The notes beneath the pieces are model-generated. The model made no database searches. It worked only from the letters and a program-made list of their open reading frames with translations, and was not told the DNA's origin. Both the position numbers and the translations under genes were made by a program. From Akebia trifoliata (Eukaryota > Streptophyta > Magnoliopsida > Ranunculales > Lardizabalaceae): a stretch of 64,000 nt of DNA. Positions 35,731 through 48,144 of the stretch are shown here, one piece after another; within the stretch, counting starts at the first letter, position 1, and the number at the start of each line of letters is the position of its first letter. The stretch covers positions 1 to 64,000 of the forward strand of contig JADQWC010000708.1 in assembly GCA_017979445.1 (NCBI GenBank), given 5' to 3'.

Positions 35731-37436
35731 GATGCTGAGTAAGGGCCCACTTAAATACCTTTTGTCTAGAATAGACGTAGTCTATCCCCCTCGTACAGTA
35801 GGGTACAACGGGGCAGGATCTCACTTAGGCACCGATTTTGACCAAGAAATGTAATTGATGTACTTAGATTATCTTTAATATACCTATGGGTACGAGTCAA
35901 GAATTGTAACTTTCATAAATGGTTTAACATCTCACGAAAGGACCAACCACCTACTAGTACTACGTTGGCAATCGGGACATGTGACTGTGTGGCTTACAAT
36001 AAGTCAAAGGCTTAGGTCACTCCAGCCTGGGTGCATCGATATATCTTTCAGAGTCACATAATCAGACGGTACTGATGCCCCAGTTTGATCTACCCTAAGG
36101 TACGTGACTAGAGTTGTGGTTTTCATGAATGACGTTGTATCTCCGAAGAAATCGGACCACGCACTAGTGTCACGTTAGCTATATGGGATGTGCAAAGCAG
36201 TAAACATGTTAGTGGTGTGTGCAAAACAGGGTGGGGTGTGCCCGGGGCCTTTGCCAAACACTGGGCCCATGGGCCTGATCATACTATTATAACATTGATA
36301 CCACATAAACATGAATCAAAATAAACATTATTCCAATCACATTATTAAAGATATGCACATCAAACCTATCAAAATCATGGCAACGTTAGATAGGCAATTG
36401 AGACAACGAATAATAATTGGATCCAATCGTTGGAACAAGCTCATTATTTTTAGTCCAAACCAAGGAGATTCTTTTTATGGTCCAATCAAGGGTGGTTTTG
36501 GGTGACCCGAAATAAATCGAGGCTTCAATGAACATTAAATTGAAGATATTATGATAGTTGTTGTGATTTGGAGTAATGAAACCCTTTTTATTTTTATTTT
36601 TATTTTTTTAAAAAAACTTAAAAAAAAACTAATTGATTTTAAAGAAAAGAAATTCTTTTTTTTGTTACCAACACACAATTTTTTATTGCTGTCAAAACAT
36701 TTAACATGGCGTCAACACATACAACACTCATTTTTTTTGTATATGTTGTTGCCTAGCAACACACAACAACAACAGCAACACACAACACATAACATCAATA
36801 TTCAACAGCAACAACAACACCTAATAGCAACACCCAACAACAACAACAATATAATAGCAACACCCAACAGCAATAGCAACATACAACAACAACACCCAAC
36901 AACATTAGCACATTTTTTTTGTTGTTGTTGCTGCCAATAACACACAACAACACATTTTTTTTAGAATAAAGAAAAAAATAATATGCTGTCAAAGGTCAAA
37001 TCGACACGTACTTAATGAACAACCAATAAAATTTTCTTCTTTTATGTATACCATCAAGGAACAAATCGGCACACACCCAAGACTTTTCTTTTTTTAAAAA
37101 AAAGGACAGATCTAGATAAATAAAAAATAAAAAATAAAAAATAAATAAATAAATAAATATCTGATACAATAATCATTATTCTACTATCAACAAAAACCAC
37201 CTCTTTGCAATCTTACATTATTTTGAGTTATCTTAAATGACCCTCAATTGAACCACATAAATAATACTTGATTGAACCAAAATAATATGCTAAAAAAAAT
37301 GCTAAGAGAATATAATACAAACCTAAAAAAAAAACGAGTCAAATAAACTATAAAAAAAATAAGGTCTAAATGGCAATGTTCCCATACTTGGGACTTTTCA
37401 AGTTTGATCCTCAAAAGTCCCTAGTGAAGTTGTCAC
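35731..37436 (-). other. Element A leader (right of element B), with primer site
   Basis: This continues the reverse of the leader of B, including the two diverged 210-bp units. Next to the 5' LTR the minus strand reads a diverged primer site (ACTTCACTAGGGACTTTTGA around 37411-37430), matching the one after the LTR of B. No gene. A CAA-rich microsatellite is listed separately. Confidence 0.75.
36755..36960. repeat. Imperfect (CAA)n / CAACAC-rich repeat
   Basis: Many CAACAA and GCAACACCCAACAACAAC blocks over about 200 bp. The plus strand gives a Gln/Asn/Thr-rich open frame (36551-36940) by composition only. The array lies in the leader of element A, and the homologous leader of B lacks an obvious equivalent. 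Confidence 0.8.
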
Positions 37437-39186
37437 TGAAAGCGCCCTCCATCCGCGGGGTGCACAGATCCGCTTTTGACCTTTGAGGTTTGGGAGTCGC
37501 CACCTAGTTATTACGGTCTAGGAACAGAATATAGACTCTAAACGAATAAATCAACTAAGCTACTACAAAAATATGAGTCTGGGGATCACGTTACGGGGTT
37601 GGAAGGTGTTAGGCACCAATCCCGCCCGGCCAATGCTGGTCTCTATTTATCCCAAATAAAACTACATTGCTAACAAAAAGACCAAGATAAAAAAAAATAA
37701 AAGAATTTTACCTTCGAACGCAACGATTCTATTCCTTCAGATCTGAAAAAATCACTTTTTGTACAGTACTCCTCGCTTTGTTCTGTCTTCAGATCTGATT
37801 TCTGATCTCCAAGGCAAGGTATCTCTTTCTTAGATCTGGATTCTTTGAATTTGTTTATGGATTTCTGAGTGTTTTTGAAGGGCTTCTAAGTATTTTTCAA
37901 GCTAAAATCGAAGTATGGGTGTTAGGTAAGGAATTGGGGCTTCAAAATTAGGATTTATGGGAGGTTAGGGAAGCTTTTTGACTTACTTCTCTTAGAATTT
38001 ATTATTTGATATGAAAATAGGGTGTGGAGGCTCCTATTTATAAAGCTTTTTAAAAGAATTAGGGTTTGATTAGGGTTTAGATTGACTTAGTATTTAGGGT
38101 TTTAATTTAGGATTTTGACTTTAGTCTTATGATATTGACTTTATTAGTTTAGATTAGGGTTTTGACTTTAGTCTTATGAGATTGACTTTATTAATTTAGA
38201 TTAGGATTTTGACTTTAGTCTTATGAGATTGACTTGATTAGTTTAGATTAGGATTTTGACTTTAGTCTTATGAGATTAACTTTAATACTTTGACTTTAGT
38301 CTTTCTTGGTTGACTTTTAATATCTTGATTTTAGTCTTACTTGATTGACTTTAATCTTACTTGATTGACTTTAATACCTTGAATTTAGTCTTTCTTGATT
38401 GACTTTAATTTTTTGGAGAACTCCCCTCTATTATATCTTTAATTCTTTGGACTCCCAAATGGAGGGGTCCTTGAAGAAATATCTTGGCGACCCTCAACAA
38501 TTTTGCCTGAGAGCCTGATGATCGATTTTTTTAATTTAAAATTTTAAATTAATTTTATTAATATTTATTTTAATTATTTAATATGTTATTTATTATTTCA
38601 AAATTTTTAATTATAAAAATTGTGAAATTATCGTTTTGCCCTCGGAGATGACTTTTCGCGTTTTAAGTCGATTTTTTATGTTGTAGGATATTTTAGGATC
38701 AATTTTTCGAAAGAAAGTCAATGAAAATATTGGTTTGTGTTATTTATGAAATTTTTTGTGTGAAATGGTCGTGAACTTTATGAGGGGTATTTTCGTAATT
38801 TTATCAAATTTTGTGAAAATTGATGAAATGATTTATTTAGTTCCGATTTGTTATTTTATGTGTTCGAGAGGATTTTCCTAAGCGTAATGTAGGCTCTAGG
38901 GATATTTTAAGATTAGAGGTATTTTGGTAATTTGGTCATTTTTTAGTGATTTTTATCGTGAAACTTCTTTTTGTCTGAAAAATGATGATTTCTAAGCTTT
39001 TTGGATTATATTTTCCTAGCGTAGCGTGGTTTCTACAGTTTTGTCAGTTCGAGATACCTCATCCAGATTTCTAAAATATATCTAGTAACAAAATAAAGCA
39101 TTGGAATAAACATCCATCATTAGAAATCATTGCGATCGAGTTGACAAGTTGATTAATCAGGCGAGTGCAAAAATGAGGTGTCTACA
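37437..39186 (-). repeat. Element A 5' LTR (1750 bp)
   Basis: TGAAAGCGCC... to ...GGTGTCTACA on the plus strand. It is flanked on the right by target duplication TTGTG (39187-39191) and on the left by the primer site. It pairs with 9480-11099. Confidence 0.9.
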
Positions 39187-39394
39187 TTGTGTAGGACCAG
39201 AATAAACATAGGGTTTATTCATTAAAAAATGTTAACACATAAAGTATAATATTAAGAAATAAATACATTGTAATACATGGAAGGTAATACTCGTCATTAG
39301 AGGACTTATCGCCATGATTCATGTATTTATTACTTAATACAGATTATCGATGGGTTTAAGATATGACTTTTGTATTGTGGACCAAATGGGAGAA
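39187..39394 (+). other. Copia-1 3' end resuming after the nested insertions
   Basis: It begins with the second TTGTG and ends in the polypurine tract ACCAAATGGGAGAA directly before TGTTAG of the LTR. This CCAAxTGGGAGA type of tract is common in plant copia elements and also occurs in Copia-2. Confidence 0.85.
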
Positions 39395-39816
39395 TGTTAG
39401 TCCCGATTTACGTGGATGGTTTAAAACCACCATTTTTGGAGCTCATGAGGTGGTCCAGGATGCTCCATCACGTTTCCTATAGTTAAGAAACGTAACCCAC
39501 TTTAGATTTGGGTGTGGCAACGAACCAAAACGTGGTCGAGTGCTTGATGGAAACCTCGACCAAGTTTGGTTATAAAAAGAACCATTTGATCCCCAAAACT
39601 TTTCACTCTCTCAATCTCCTTCATTTACACCATCTAAGGAGTGAATCAGAGTTTTGGAAGTACTAAATTGAGACTGAAAGATCCGCAACATAAGAGTAAA
39701 AAATCAATGGCTGGAGGTATGTATTTCATATAGATTTTTTGGCATTTTTTCAGATTCCGATTCTCAGATTATTTTCGCATTTATTTAAAGAATCGATTTT
39801 CAGATTAAGTTATACA
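39395..39816 (+). repeat. Copia-1 3' LTR
   Basis: TGTTAGTCCCGATTTACG... to ...AAGTTATACA. It aligns with 3693-4122, with TATAAAAA at 39571-39578. Confidence 0.85.
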
Positions 39817-40680
39817 AACCCAGAACCCGAACCGATTTCTTTTTTGGATGGCTTTCAATAATCAAGTTAATAGAGTTGAGTGTAACCCAGTGGTAGCCTT
39901 AGAGGAGTGAGTGCTCCTTTGCTAAGTTCAATGGTAAATTTCTGGACTATACTTTGGCCTTATTTGAACCTTGGTTCACCTAAAAAGACCAGATCGAAGC
40001 TAGAACTCTAATCTAGTTCCTTATGTCAGGTTTAGTATAGAACATGAGAGGAATTCAAAGTTCCTCATCACAAAACAGATTGAAGATGCTGAAAATATGT
40101 CTGAACCCCTTGTTTATGGTGATCTTGGAACCCATCTCAAAGAAAGAAGTGAACATCCCAAAAATTTTACAGAAAATTTTATGCCACCAAAGCTTTTTCA
40201 AATAAAGATAATTTAATTTTTAGTTTGATACAGTTCTTTTGATACGAGGAGGCATCAGAGAGTATGGTCCTACGGAGTGGTCCCCAATTCTTATTATTAT
40301 AAACAACGGTGAAGAATATTACTTAAAAGATCTGCATCGTCAGGGCAGCTTGCGAGAGTCATGATTGAAATTTTTTGTGTGATGAACTTAAGGCGCTGTT
40401 GAATCCCCAAGATAACCTTATGGGGGTAGGTGATTTTAATGCTATATTCCATCCAAATGAAAAAAAGGTGGAAAGTATCATAATTCCTCTTCAATGGAGG
40501 ATTTTATTTAGTTCGTGTCTTACTTGATTCTAATTGATGCGGGTTTTTTGAGTTCATTAAGAAATATTACCACATAAAGTATAATATTAAGAAATAAAGG
40601 TAGAAAGCATATTTGAGGAAGGTTGGATAGGGCATTTTGTTGTGTATGTGAACACCTTTGTGAAGTTCTCTTAGTAATTT
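39817..40680 (+). pseudogene. LINE-1-like endonuclease remnant, right arm
   Basis: The broken plus-strand translation shows the start of a LINE ORF2 endonuclease: NMRGIQSSSSQNRLKML at about 40046-40095. MGVGDFNAIFHPNEKK follows at about 40420-40470 (the GDFN motif), and GRLDRAFC at about 40616-40645. These are the characteristic apurinic endonuclease motifs of plant L1 elements. No RT follows, so only the N-terminal part remains. Stops and shifts are frequent. It probably continues the remnant left of Copia-1. Confidence 0.6.
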
Positions 40681-42327
40681 GATGAAACACCTATTGGGTG
40701 TTTCAGTGAATACCTATTGAGATATTTCACCAAACACACCTTGTATGTCACGAATTCCAAGACCTTATTTGATAATGACAATAAAGTTAACCCCAATTAA
40801 TAGTAACAATGCGAAGAAGATAATAATCACATAAAGAAATAATAAGAAACACACAAAACTATCTGCCCCAAGCTATCAATGGATCGAATTTGGATTTTTG
40901 GTACTAATTGGTATTAAACAATATGGATCCGATCAGATATCTTATTTTAATTTGTTATGGATGCAAACAGAAAATTAATATTTTTTCATTGAACCTAATT
41001 AAATAGGGTTTGATATTATAGAAGCTTATATAAAATACAATAAGGTGAGAATTCAATGACTCAGGAAGAACAACTCATGGAAAAAACACATGTTCCCAAG
41101 CATTTAAATACAAAATACAAAACCAATGTCTTGTTTAATTCAACAAGACATCAGTTTTAACCAAAAGCGATCTCTAATCTCTTAATTAATAGATGCCATT
41201 TCTAACAACAACAAAAAAACTGATTATCTATAGATAGACATCGATTCCTAAGGTAAATGATGTCTTATATTTTTCCTAGAAAATTATAGTCTTTAGACAT
41301 TGGATTTATCTAAGAGATGTCTAATGTCATATCTAAAAGACACCAGTTCCAGGAAAAATCTTACACATCCTTTATTTTATAAATTGATATATACTATTGT
41401 TTTTCGTGTAACACCTATTTCAATTGGTGTGGTAGTGAGTGTCAATATAGAAATCAGGACTGTGACACTCTATTAATAGATATTTGTAGGTTTTGTTATT
41501 AAAACATTACTTGTGTTAATACAAATTTCAATTAATGTATATTAAGCATTGTTTGTCTTCCTGTAATTTTTTTGGAAAGCTTGTTTTTAAGTTGGTCTAT
41601 CTAGCGACATTAAACTTTCCATAGGAATTGATTTTGCTAATTTGTACTTGTCGACATCTAATTTCAAGATCCTTTATCAAGTGGAGCAAAATAAGGGATG
41701 GCAAAGGATTTGATTGATTTTTTAATTTTATTATGAAAATGAAGGTGATACAATTTCCAATACAGTCACTAGATTAAGTGTTCTCCATTGATTAACATTC
41801 GAATATTTGAAAATGATGATGAGTGATTTTCTTCTCTCTAGACTTCACGCTTTATTGATTGAGAATGATGATTTTGTCTTTAGAGAATGACTTTGATATT
41901 GAACTTCTCTGAAGGTTAAAGTCCAAGAGTGTTGTTGTAAATCTTTGTTGCTTCTCCGGAGGAGGACTTGTGAACTTCTTCTTCTGTTGATAAGGGGATT
42001 CTCTTTTGAGAGATAATAATTTGATTATATTCTTTGGTAGAAAATGATCTAATTTCTCTTTTTAATAGAAACTGATTTAGACTTTTTTAAATTCTTAGAC
42101 TTTGGTATTTGAATAATCAGATAAGAGTGATTTTTCAATTATACCCCTAATATAAAGGGATTAAGTAAATTGGTCTAAAAGTCAAAATGATCTCTTTCTA
42201 AATTAGGTAGTTTGGTGATTTTTAGTAGACCTAACCCAATCTTTCTAATTACATGGCCCATGATCAAACCGTTTAATGTTTTGACCAATCCATGTGGTGG
42301 GTTTTGATTGTTTGATCATAACTAATT
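40681..42327. other. Intergenic DNA with possible CACTA-like segment
   Basis: No gene was found. At about 41130-41450 repeated GACATCAGTT, GACATCGATT and ACACCAGTTCCAG motifs in both orientations end with CAATTGGTGTGGTAGTG. Such subterminal repeats plus a CACTA/TAGTG terminus are typical of CACTA (CMC) elements, but only one possible end is seen and the assignment is weak. Confidence 0.35.
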
Positions 42328-42332
42328 AACCC

Positions 42333-42843
42333 TGTAAGTGTACAAGGCTGAAACCTTAAACTAATATTTATAAAAACCAAGATCCTCCATGTCAAATCAT
42401 CGAGATAATGTAAACAAATCTGCGGAAACATACCTGGATCCATAGCAACCAATCACTGTTTAGAGTCGAGCAGTTGGACTTCCAAATCAACACGTTCTTT
42501 CTTTGTTGGTCTCCTTCTTTTCTTTTTCTGATTTTTTTTTCTCTATATCTCTCTGTTGATGGGAAGTCAGAAAGAATTGAATCTGGAACGTGTGATTTGG
42601 GGACCATAACTGCCATAAATAGATAACTGAATCCTTGTTATCTTTTGATATTTCCATTTCAGCCCATCATAAAGATGGAAAATACCCTTAAGTCTCTACA
42701 CATTAAAGGCCCACACCCTATCAAATACATTAAAGCCCAAAACCTTAGTAGACCACTTTTTAAATGGGCTTAAATATATATAACAGTCCACAATACATTA
42801 TCATTCACACATAAGCCCAATTAAGGAAGGTAAGGTTCCAACA
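42333..42843 (-). repeat. Copia-2 3' LTR (511 bp)
   Basis: TGTAAGTGTACAAGG... to ...GGTTCCAACA on the plus strand. It is followed by the reversed polypurine tract ATCTCCCACTTGGGC (42844-42858), which reads GCCCAAGTGGGAGAT on the element strand. Confidence 0.95.
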
Positions 42844-43285
42844 ATCTCCCACTTGGGCTATATGTGTAACTTTATAATTATGCATTGTATAAAATAAATA
42901 ACCGTATGAGCTCAACTTTGCTGTTATTACCGAAATGTATCTATATTCAATCCGGTCCATTAATCATACCAACATAGGATCAAAGCAGAGCCTTCGTTAT
43001 ATTTGTTGTAACTCGACCCATCAATGGTCACGTATGCCGATATAACTAAATGACATGGATCATGATGTGGATGTGTAGCATGGAAATTTCATGCAATGTG
43101 ATCTTAACATACCTATTTCCAACTGGTCCAACCTTAAACCATAGTGAGATCAAACATTACCAAAATCAAAGTATAAATAAAACAAAAACTTTATTTCTGC
43201 AGAAAATAACCTTAAAGTATCCATAAACTGAAATAACTGAAAATATGTCTATATATCATAGAAACATATAAATTACAAACTCCCA

Positions 43286-46200
43286 CTAAAATTTCATATC
43301 CTCAAATGACATGACACCCATACGAGCAGTGTGCTCATGAAACACGTTGGGTGGCAATCCCTTAGTAAGCGGATCCGCAACCATGGAGTTTGTACCAATG
43401 TGTTCTATAGACACTTGTCCACTTTGAACTTTTTCCTTGACAACTAGGAACTTGATGTCTATATGTTTTGACTTCGTTGAGCTCCTGTTGTTAGTGGAAT
43501 ACAGCACTGCTGACTTATTGTCACAAAATAACTTGAGTGGTCTTTCTATACCATTCACTATGCGCAGCCCCGTGACAAAATTCCGTAGCCATATTCCGTG
43601 ATTTGATGCCTCATAACATGCTATGAACTCTGCAGCCATGGTAGAAGGGGCTATAAGAAATTGTTTAACACTCTTCCATGATATAGCACCTCCAGCTAGC
43701 AGGTAAACATAGCCTGACGTAGATTTTAAACTATCTTGGCATCCAGCAAAATCAGAGTCAGCATACCCAATGATCTCAAGCTGATCCGACCTCCGATATG
43801 TGAGCATGTAGTCTTTTGTTCTCTGTAAATATCGCAAGACCCGTTTGACTGCCTTCCAATGGTCTATTCCTGGATTACTTAAATATCTGCCCAACATCCC
43901 AACAACGTACGCAATATCCGGACGTGTACAAACCTGAGCGTACATTAGACTCCCTACTGCTGATGCATAAGGAATCTTTTGCATTTCTTTTCACTCAAAA
44001 TCATTCTTGGGGCACTGATTGAGATTAAACTTATCTCCCTTAGCCACAGGGGTGTTACCTGGTTTGCAATTTTGCATGCCATATCTCTTGAGAACCTTTT
44101 CAATATAATTCTTTTGTGATAATCCAAAAATACCCTGAGAGCGATCCCGATGTATCTGTATACCTAATACAAAAGAGGCTTCACCAAGATCTTTCATTTC
44201 AAAATTCTTAGCTATAAATTTCTTGGTTTCGTGCAATAAGCCTATATCGTTGCTGGCAAGCAAAATGTCATCAACATACAAAACCAGAAAAATGTACTTG
44301 CTCCCACAAAACTTATGGTATATGCAATCATCAACTAAATTCATCTCAAAACCAAATGAGATGATCACTTGATGAAACTTGAAATACCATTGTCGAGATG
44401 CTTGCTTGAGCCCATAGATGGATTTATTAAGTTTGCAAACCATATTATTAGGGTTTTCCAACACAAAGTTCTCTGGTTGCATCATATATATCGTTTCATC
44501 AATGTCACCATTGAGAAACGCTGTCTTTACATCCATTTGATGTAACTCAAAATCGGAATATGCCACCAATGCCATTATAATCCTGAAAGAGTCTTTTGAA
44601 GAAACTGGAGAGAAAGTTTCTTTATAATCAATGCCTTCTTTTTGTGTAAAGCCTTTTGCGACAAGACGGGCCTTGTACCTCTCCACATTACCTTTCGAAT
44701 CCCTCTTGGTCTTAAATATCCATTTGCAACCAATAGGTTTCGTATCTTTTGGTAATGGAACAAGATTCCACACGTCATTGTCTTTCATAGATTTAATCTC
44801 CTCATTCATGGCATCAATCCATTTCTGAGAGTTAGAACTTTCCATGGCTTGACGGAAGTTGATCGGATCATCTTCCATCATTCCAATATCATTCTCTTGT
44901 TCTTGGAGAAATACAATGTAATCATCTGGCACTGCACTTCTCTTTTCTCTAATGGATCTCCTTAGTGTCATAGGTTCTTGAGGTGGTAGAGTTTGTTCTT
45001 TTGGATCTTCTGGAACAATTCCTTGAATGGAAGGTTCTTCTACATTGTCTTGATTTATTGTGTCATGTACAAAGTCAGGAATGAGATCCTGATCAATGCC
45101 AATGGCACCTGTGGAAATATCAACATATTCCTCTTCAAAGACAAAATCCCTATCTTTATCTCCTCCCGCAAACTCAACATCCTCAAAGATCCGGGCATTT
45201 CCTGATTCGAAAATCGACTTAGTCGTGGGATCATAAAACTTGTAGCCCCTAGATCTTTCAGAGTATCCAATAAAATAGCAACTTACCGTCCTTGAGTCCA
45301 GTTTCTTTTCAGTAGGCCTATAAGGTCTTGCCTCAGCTGGACATCCCCAAATGTGCAAGTGTTTTAAGCTAGGCTTCTTGCCTGTCCAAAGTTCATAAGG
45401 GGTTTTGGTAGTCACTTTAGTTGGAACCTGTTCAGGAATATGCTGCAGTCTTAAGTGCTTTCCCCAGAGTGATGTTGGTAAGGTAGAATGACAAATCATG
45501 CTCCTTACCATGTCCTTAAGCGTCCTGTTTCGTCTTTCAGCAACACCATTCATATTGGGCGAACCCGGCATAGTGTACTGTGGGACGATACCGCATTCCT
45601 CTAGGAATTTAGCAAACGGTCCTGGATGTTGTTCACCTGAACCGTCAAATCTACCATAGTTACTCACCACCACGATCAGATCTGACATTTTTGATCCTTT
45701 TGCTGAGTTGGTTCTCAACTTCAGCCTTATAAGTTTTGAACACATCCAACGACTGTGACTTTTCATGAATGAGATATATATAGCCATATCTTGAAAAATC
45801 GTCTATTAATGTCATAAAATATTGTTGACCATTCCAAGCAACGGCAGGGAATGGCCCACAAATATCTGTATGTATAAGTTCTAAGACTTCCAAAGTCCTA
45901 TTGGCTACAAATCTCCTTTTATTGGTTTGTTTCCCCTTTATACAGTTAATACAAACATCAAAATTTGTAAAATCTAAAGGGTCTAGAATTTCATCTAACA
46001 CAAGTTTTTCTATTCTCCGTCTGGAGATATGGCCTAATCTCTTGTGCCATAATGCGGCCGAATTCTCACTGGTTAATTTTCTCTTTGTACTTCGTGTATT
46101 TAATTGCAGGGATTCATTAAATGAAGCAATTGTATCAATTAAATAAAGATTATCATAACCTGATAACGAACCAGAACCTACCAATTTTGAATCATAAAAC

Positions 46201-46370
46201 AAACTAAATTTTCCATTCCCAAATGAACAAGAATAACCAGATTTGTCCAAAGTAGAAATAGAAATTAAATTCCGTCTAAAAGACAGTACAATAAATGTTT
46301 CATTAAGATTCAAATAAAATCCAGTTTTTAACAATAATCGAAAGTTTCCTATTGCTTCAACTTCAACCAT
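43286..46370 (-). pseudogene. Copia-2 pol (protease end, integrase, RT, RNase H), three breaks
   Basis: Three frames cover it: 45660-46370, 43991-45787 and 43286-43984. Visible parts: GAG-pre-integrase (ALWHKRLGHISRRRIEKL, CINCIKGK), integrase (HTDICGPFPA, TLIDDFSRY, KNVRSDRGGE, NGVAERRNRTLKDM), RT (GCKWIFKTKRDSKGN, ELHQMDVKTAFLNGDI, FLVLYVDDILLAS) and RNase H (YASAVGSLMYAQVCTRPD, YADSDFAGC, SKHIDIKFL). A frameshift lies near 46365 just after the protease, another near 45660-45700, and a stop at 43985-43990 splits RT from RNase H. A short stretch near 45430-45470 (GKHLRLQHIPEQVPT) looks like a pair of compensating shifts. Confidence 0.92.
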
Positions 46371-47377
46371 CTTGCCATCACCACATATATGTATCGTTCA
46401 CTATCATTTGGTTTTCGGCAACTCAGGCAACCCTGCATAGACAAACTGATGTGAGTTGTTGCACCAGAATCTATCCACCACGTGTGTCTAGGTACCGAAG
46501 TTAAATTAACCTCAGAACAAACCAAATTAAGAAGCATACCTTTCTTAGCACGCCATGCGTGATAGTTGGTGCAATGCTTCTTCTTATGCCCTTCAGCACC
46601 ACAGAAGAAACAACCAGTACCTATCGGTTCATCCTGTTTCTTTTGTTGTTTCTTTTGAGGTGTTGTATTTGCAGCTTCCTTACCCTTTTTCCTTTTCTTT
46701 CCCTTTTCCTTGTCCTTAGAGGTTGAGGCCAGGTGAGCACTCTCTGTCTTATCTTGTTTCAACCTTTCCTCTTCCTGAACACAGTGTGAGATGAGCTCAT
46801 TCAGAGACCAAGTCTCTTTCTGACAGTTGTAACTCACCTTAAACTGGCTAAACTGTGCTGGAAGGGATATCAAAACTAGATGCACCAGCAAGTCCTCAGA
46901 GAGTTCTAGCTTAAGTGCTTTCAGTTTGGAAGCAAGATGAGACATCTCCATGATGTACTCCCTGATATTGCCTTTACCCCTATATCTCATTGAGATTAGA
47001 CTTATCAAGAGCGTACCTATCTCAGCCTTTTCATTCTTGACAAACCTTTTTTCAATATCCATAAGGAACTCCTTAGCCGTAGTGATCTTGTCAGACATTG
47101 TACCCCTGAATGCTTCCGGAATGGCCTTCTTCATGACCATCATACACATGCGATTTGATTTCTCCCACCTTTCCACATCCCTCTTTTCTTCAAAGGTACT
47201 CTTATCCGTAAGAGGTGTAGGATGATCAACCCTTAGTGCAAGGTCAAGATCCATGACTTCGAGAACTATCAAGAGGTTCTCTTGCCATGACTTGAAGTTA
47301 GTGCCATTTAACATAGGAATAGAGTTGATGTTGGCAGTAATATTAGCAGGATTATTTAAAGCTGAATCAGAGAACAA
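46349..47377 (-). CDS. Copia-2 gag plus protease active site
   Basis: An open frame of 342 codons starting at an ATG after the leader. An N-terminal DUF4219-like start (NGTNFKSWQENLLIVLEVMD) is followed by the UBN2 gag domain (about residues 60-205; FRGTMSDKI, YIMEMSHLASKLKAL, WSLNELISHCVQEEERL). Then come a Lys-rich basic stretch, the CCHC knuckle CFFCGAEGHKKKHC (about residue 260), and the protease active site WWIDSGATTHIS (about 306). A frameshift soon after moves the rest to another frame, so gag itself is intact but gag-pol is not. Product: capsid/nucleocapsid. Confidence 0.9.
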   Translation of the reverse strand: MFSDSALNNPANITANINSIPMLNGTNFKSWQENLLIVLEVMDLDLALRVDHPTPLTDKSTFEEKRDVERWEKSNRMCMMVMKKAIPEAFRGTMSDKITTAKEFLMDIEKRFVKNEKAEIGTLLISLISMRYRGKGNIREYIMEMSHLASKLKALKLELSEDLLVHLVLISLPAQFSQFKVSYNCQKETWSLNELISHCVQEEERLKQDKTESAHLASTSKDKEKGKKRKKGKEAANTTPQKKQQKKQDEPIGTGCFFCGAEGHKKKHCTNYHAWRAKKGMLLNLVCSEVNLTSVPRHTWWIDSGATTHISLSMQGCLSCRKPNDSERYIYVVMARWLKLKQ

Positions 47378-48144
47378 CCACCAAACAAAACAAGCTTACA
47401 TAAGTCTCAAAATCAAAAGTAATTATAAATTCAAATAAAGGTAAATCCCATCTCAAGATACCGGGTACTTCATTAATATGCTGTCTTTGGACAAGAAAAT
47501 ATTAACTTGTGAGTGATATCTTGGTGCAATAATCAAACAGTGACAATAAGAATATGTCGAAAAATAAATCTTCCTTTGGGCCGATTTATTAGTCACATAT
47601 AAAAAAAATTAATAATCATCACGTGTTTATTATTACAGGTGCATATGTAAATTCTGTTAAATATTGTCCTTCCTTTGGGCCGGTCAATATTCACATAATT
47701 TACATGGCCGCAACCGTTTATATTCCAAAACAAATTAATTTCCACAAGAGAGATCACTTTGGTGACATGTTGTTTTAATTAATTCATCTCAATATATATA
47801 AAACATACCAATATTCGAATTTAATCAAAACTGGATCCATAAAAAATAAAAATACATAAATAAACAAACTGATTTAACCAAAAGAATATAAATATATAAA
47901 CTGAAACTAGAAAATCTGAATCTGAAAAGCATAAATGGGGAAACTAGAGCAATATTAATAAACAAAAAATTCTTAATTTTAAAAAAAAACTGAATCCAAA
48001 AGCCTGAATTTGAATCCACAGAAGTTGATTCAAAACTTGAATATATGCTCACAGCAAAATTCCAAAAAATAAATAAAATTTAAAAAAAATCTAATTTTAT
48101 GAAACATAAATCAAACTTGATTCTCAATGGATTAACAAGAAGAA
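47378..48144 (-). other. Copia-2 leader
   Basis: About 770 bp of AT-rich non-coding DNA between primer site and gag. The motif CTTCCTTTGGGCCG occurs twice (about 47570 and 47670). Confidence 0.8.

Larger units (their letters stand above)
9480..39186 (-). mobile_element. Element A: Ogre-like Ty3 element, internally deleted, holding element B
   Basis: Orientation is minus: 5' LTR 37437-39186, internal 37436 down to 35731 and then 16321 down to 11100, 3' LTR 9480-11099. The internal part is interrupted by element B with target duplication GATGC. Without B the internal region is about 6.9 kb, against about 14 kb in B. Compared with B, A lacks most of ORF1, gag with protease, and the RT to mid-integrase segment, in three separate deletions. 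It keeps leader, part of the protease-RT spacer, the integrase C-terminus, and an expanded 34-bp tandem array. It is therefore a non-autonomous derivative. Confidence 0.88.
3693..39816 (+). mobile_element. Copia-1: Ty1/copia LTR retrotransposon, split by nested insertions
   Basis: The element occupies 3693-9479 plus 39187-39816. Everything between is a nested insertion flanked by the 5-bp duplication TTGTG. Removing the insertion leaves about 6.4 kb: 430-bp 5' LTR, initiator-Met primer site, leader, gag, protease, integrase, RT, RNase H, polypurine tract (ACCAAATGGGAGAA) and 422-bp 3' LTR. The order PR-IN-RT-RH is diagnostic of Ty1/copia. Coding regions are broken by many stops and frameshifts, so it is not autonomous. 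No matching 5-bp duplication was found at its outer ends (GGAGC against AACCC). Confidence 0.88.

Noticed and set aside
36551..36940. Gln/Asn-rich 129-codon open frame
   Set aside because: Compositional by-product of the CAA-rich microsatellite in the leader of element A.
41130..41450. A complete CACTA transposon
   Set aside because: Only subterminal-type repeats and one doubtful terminus are seen; no second end and no transposase.
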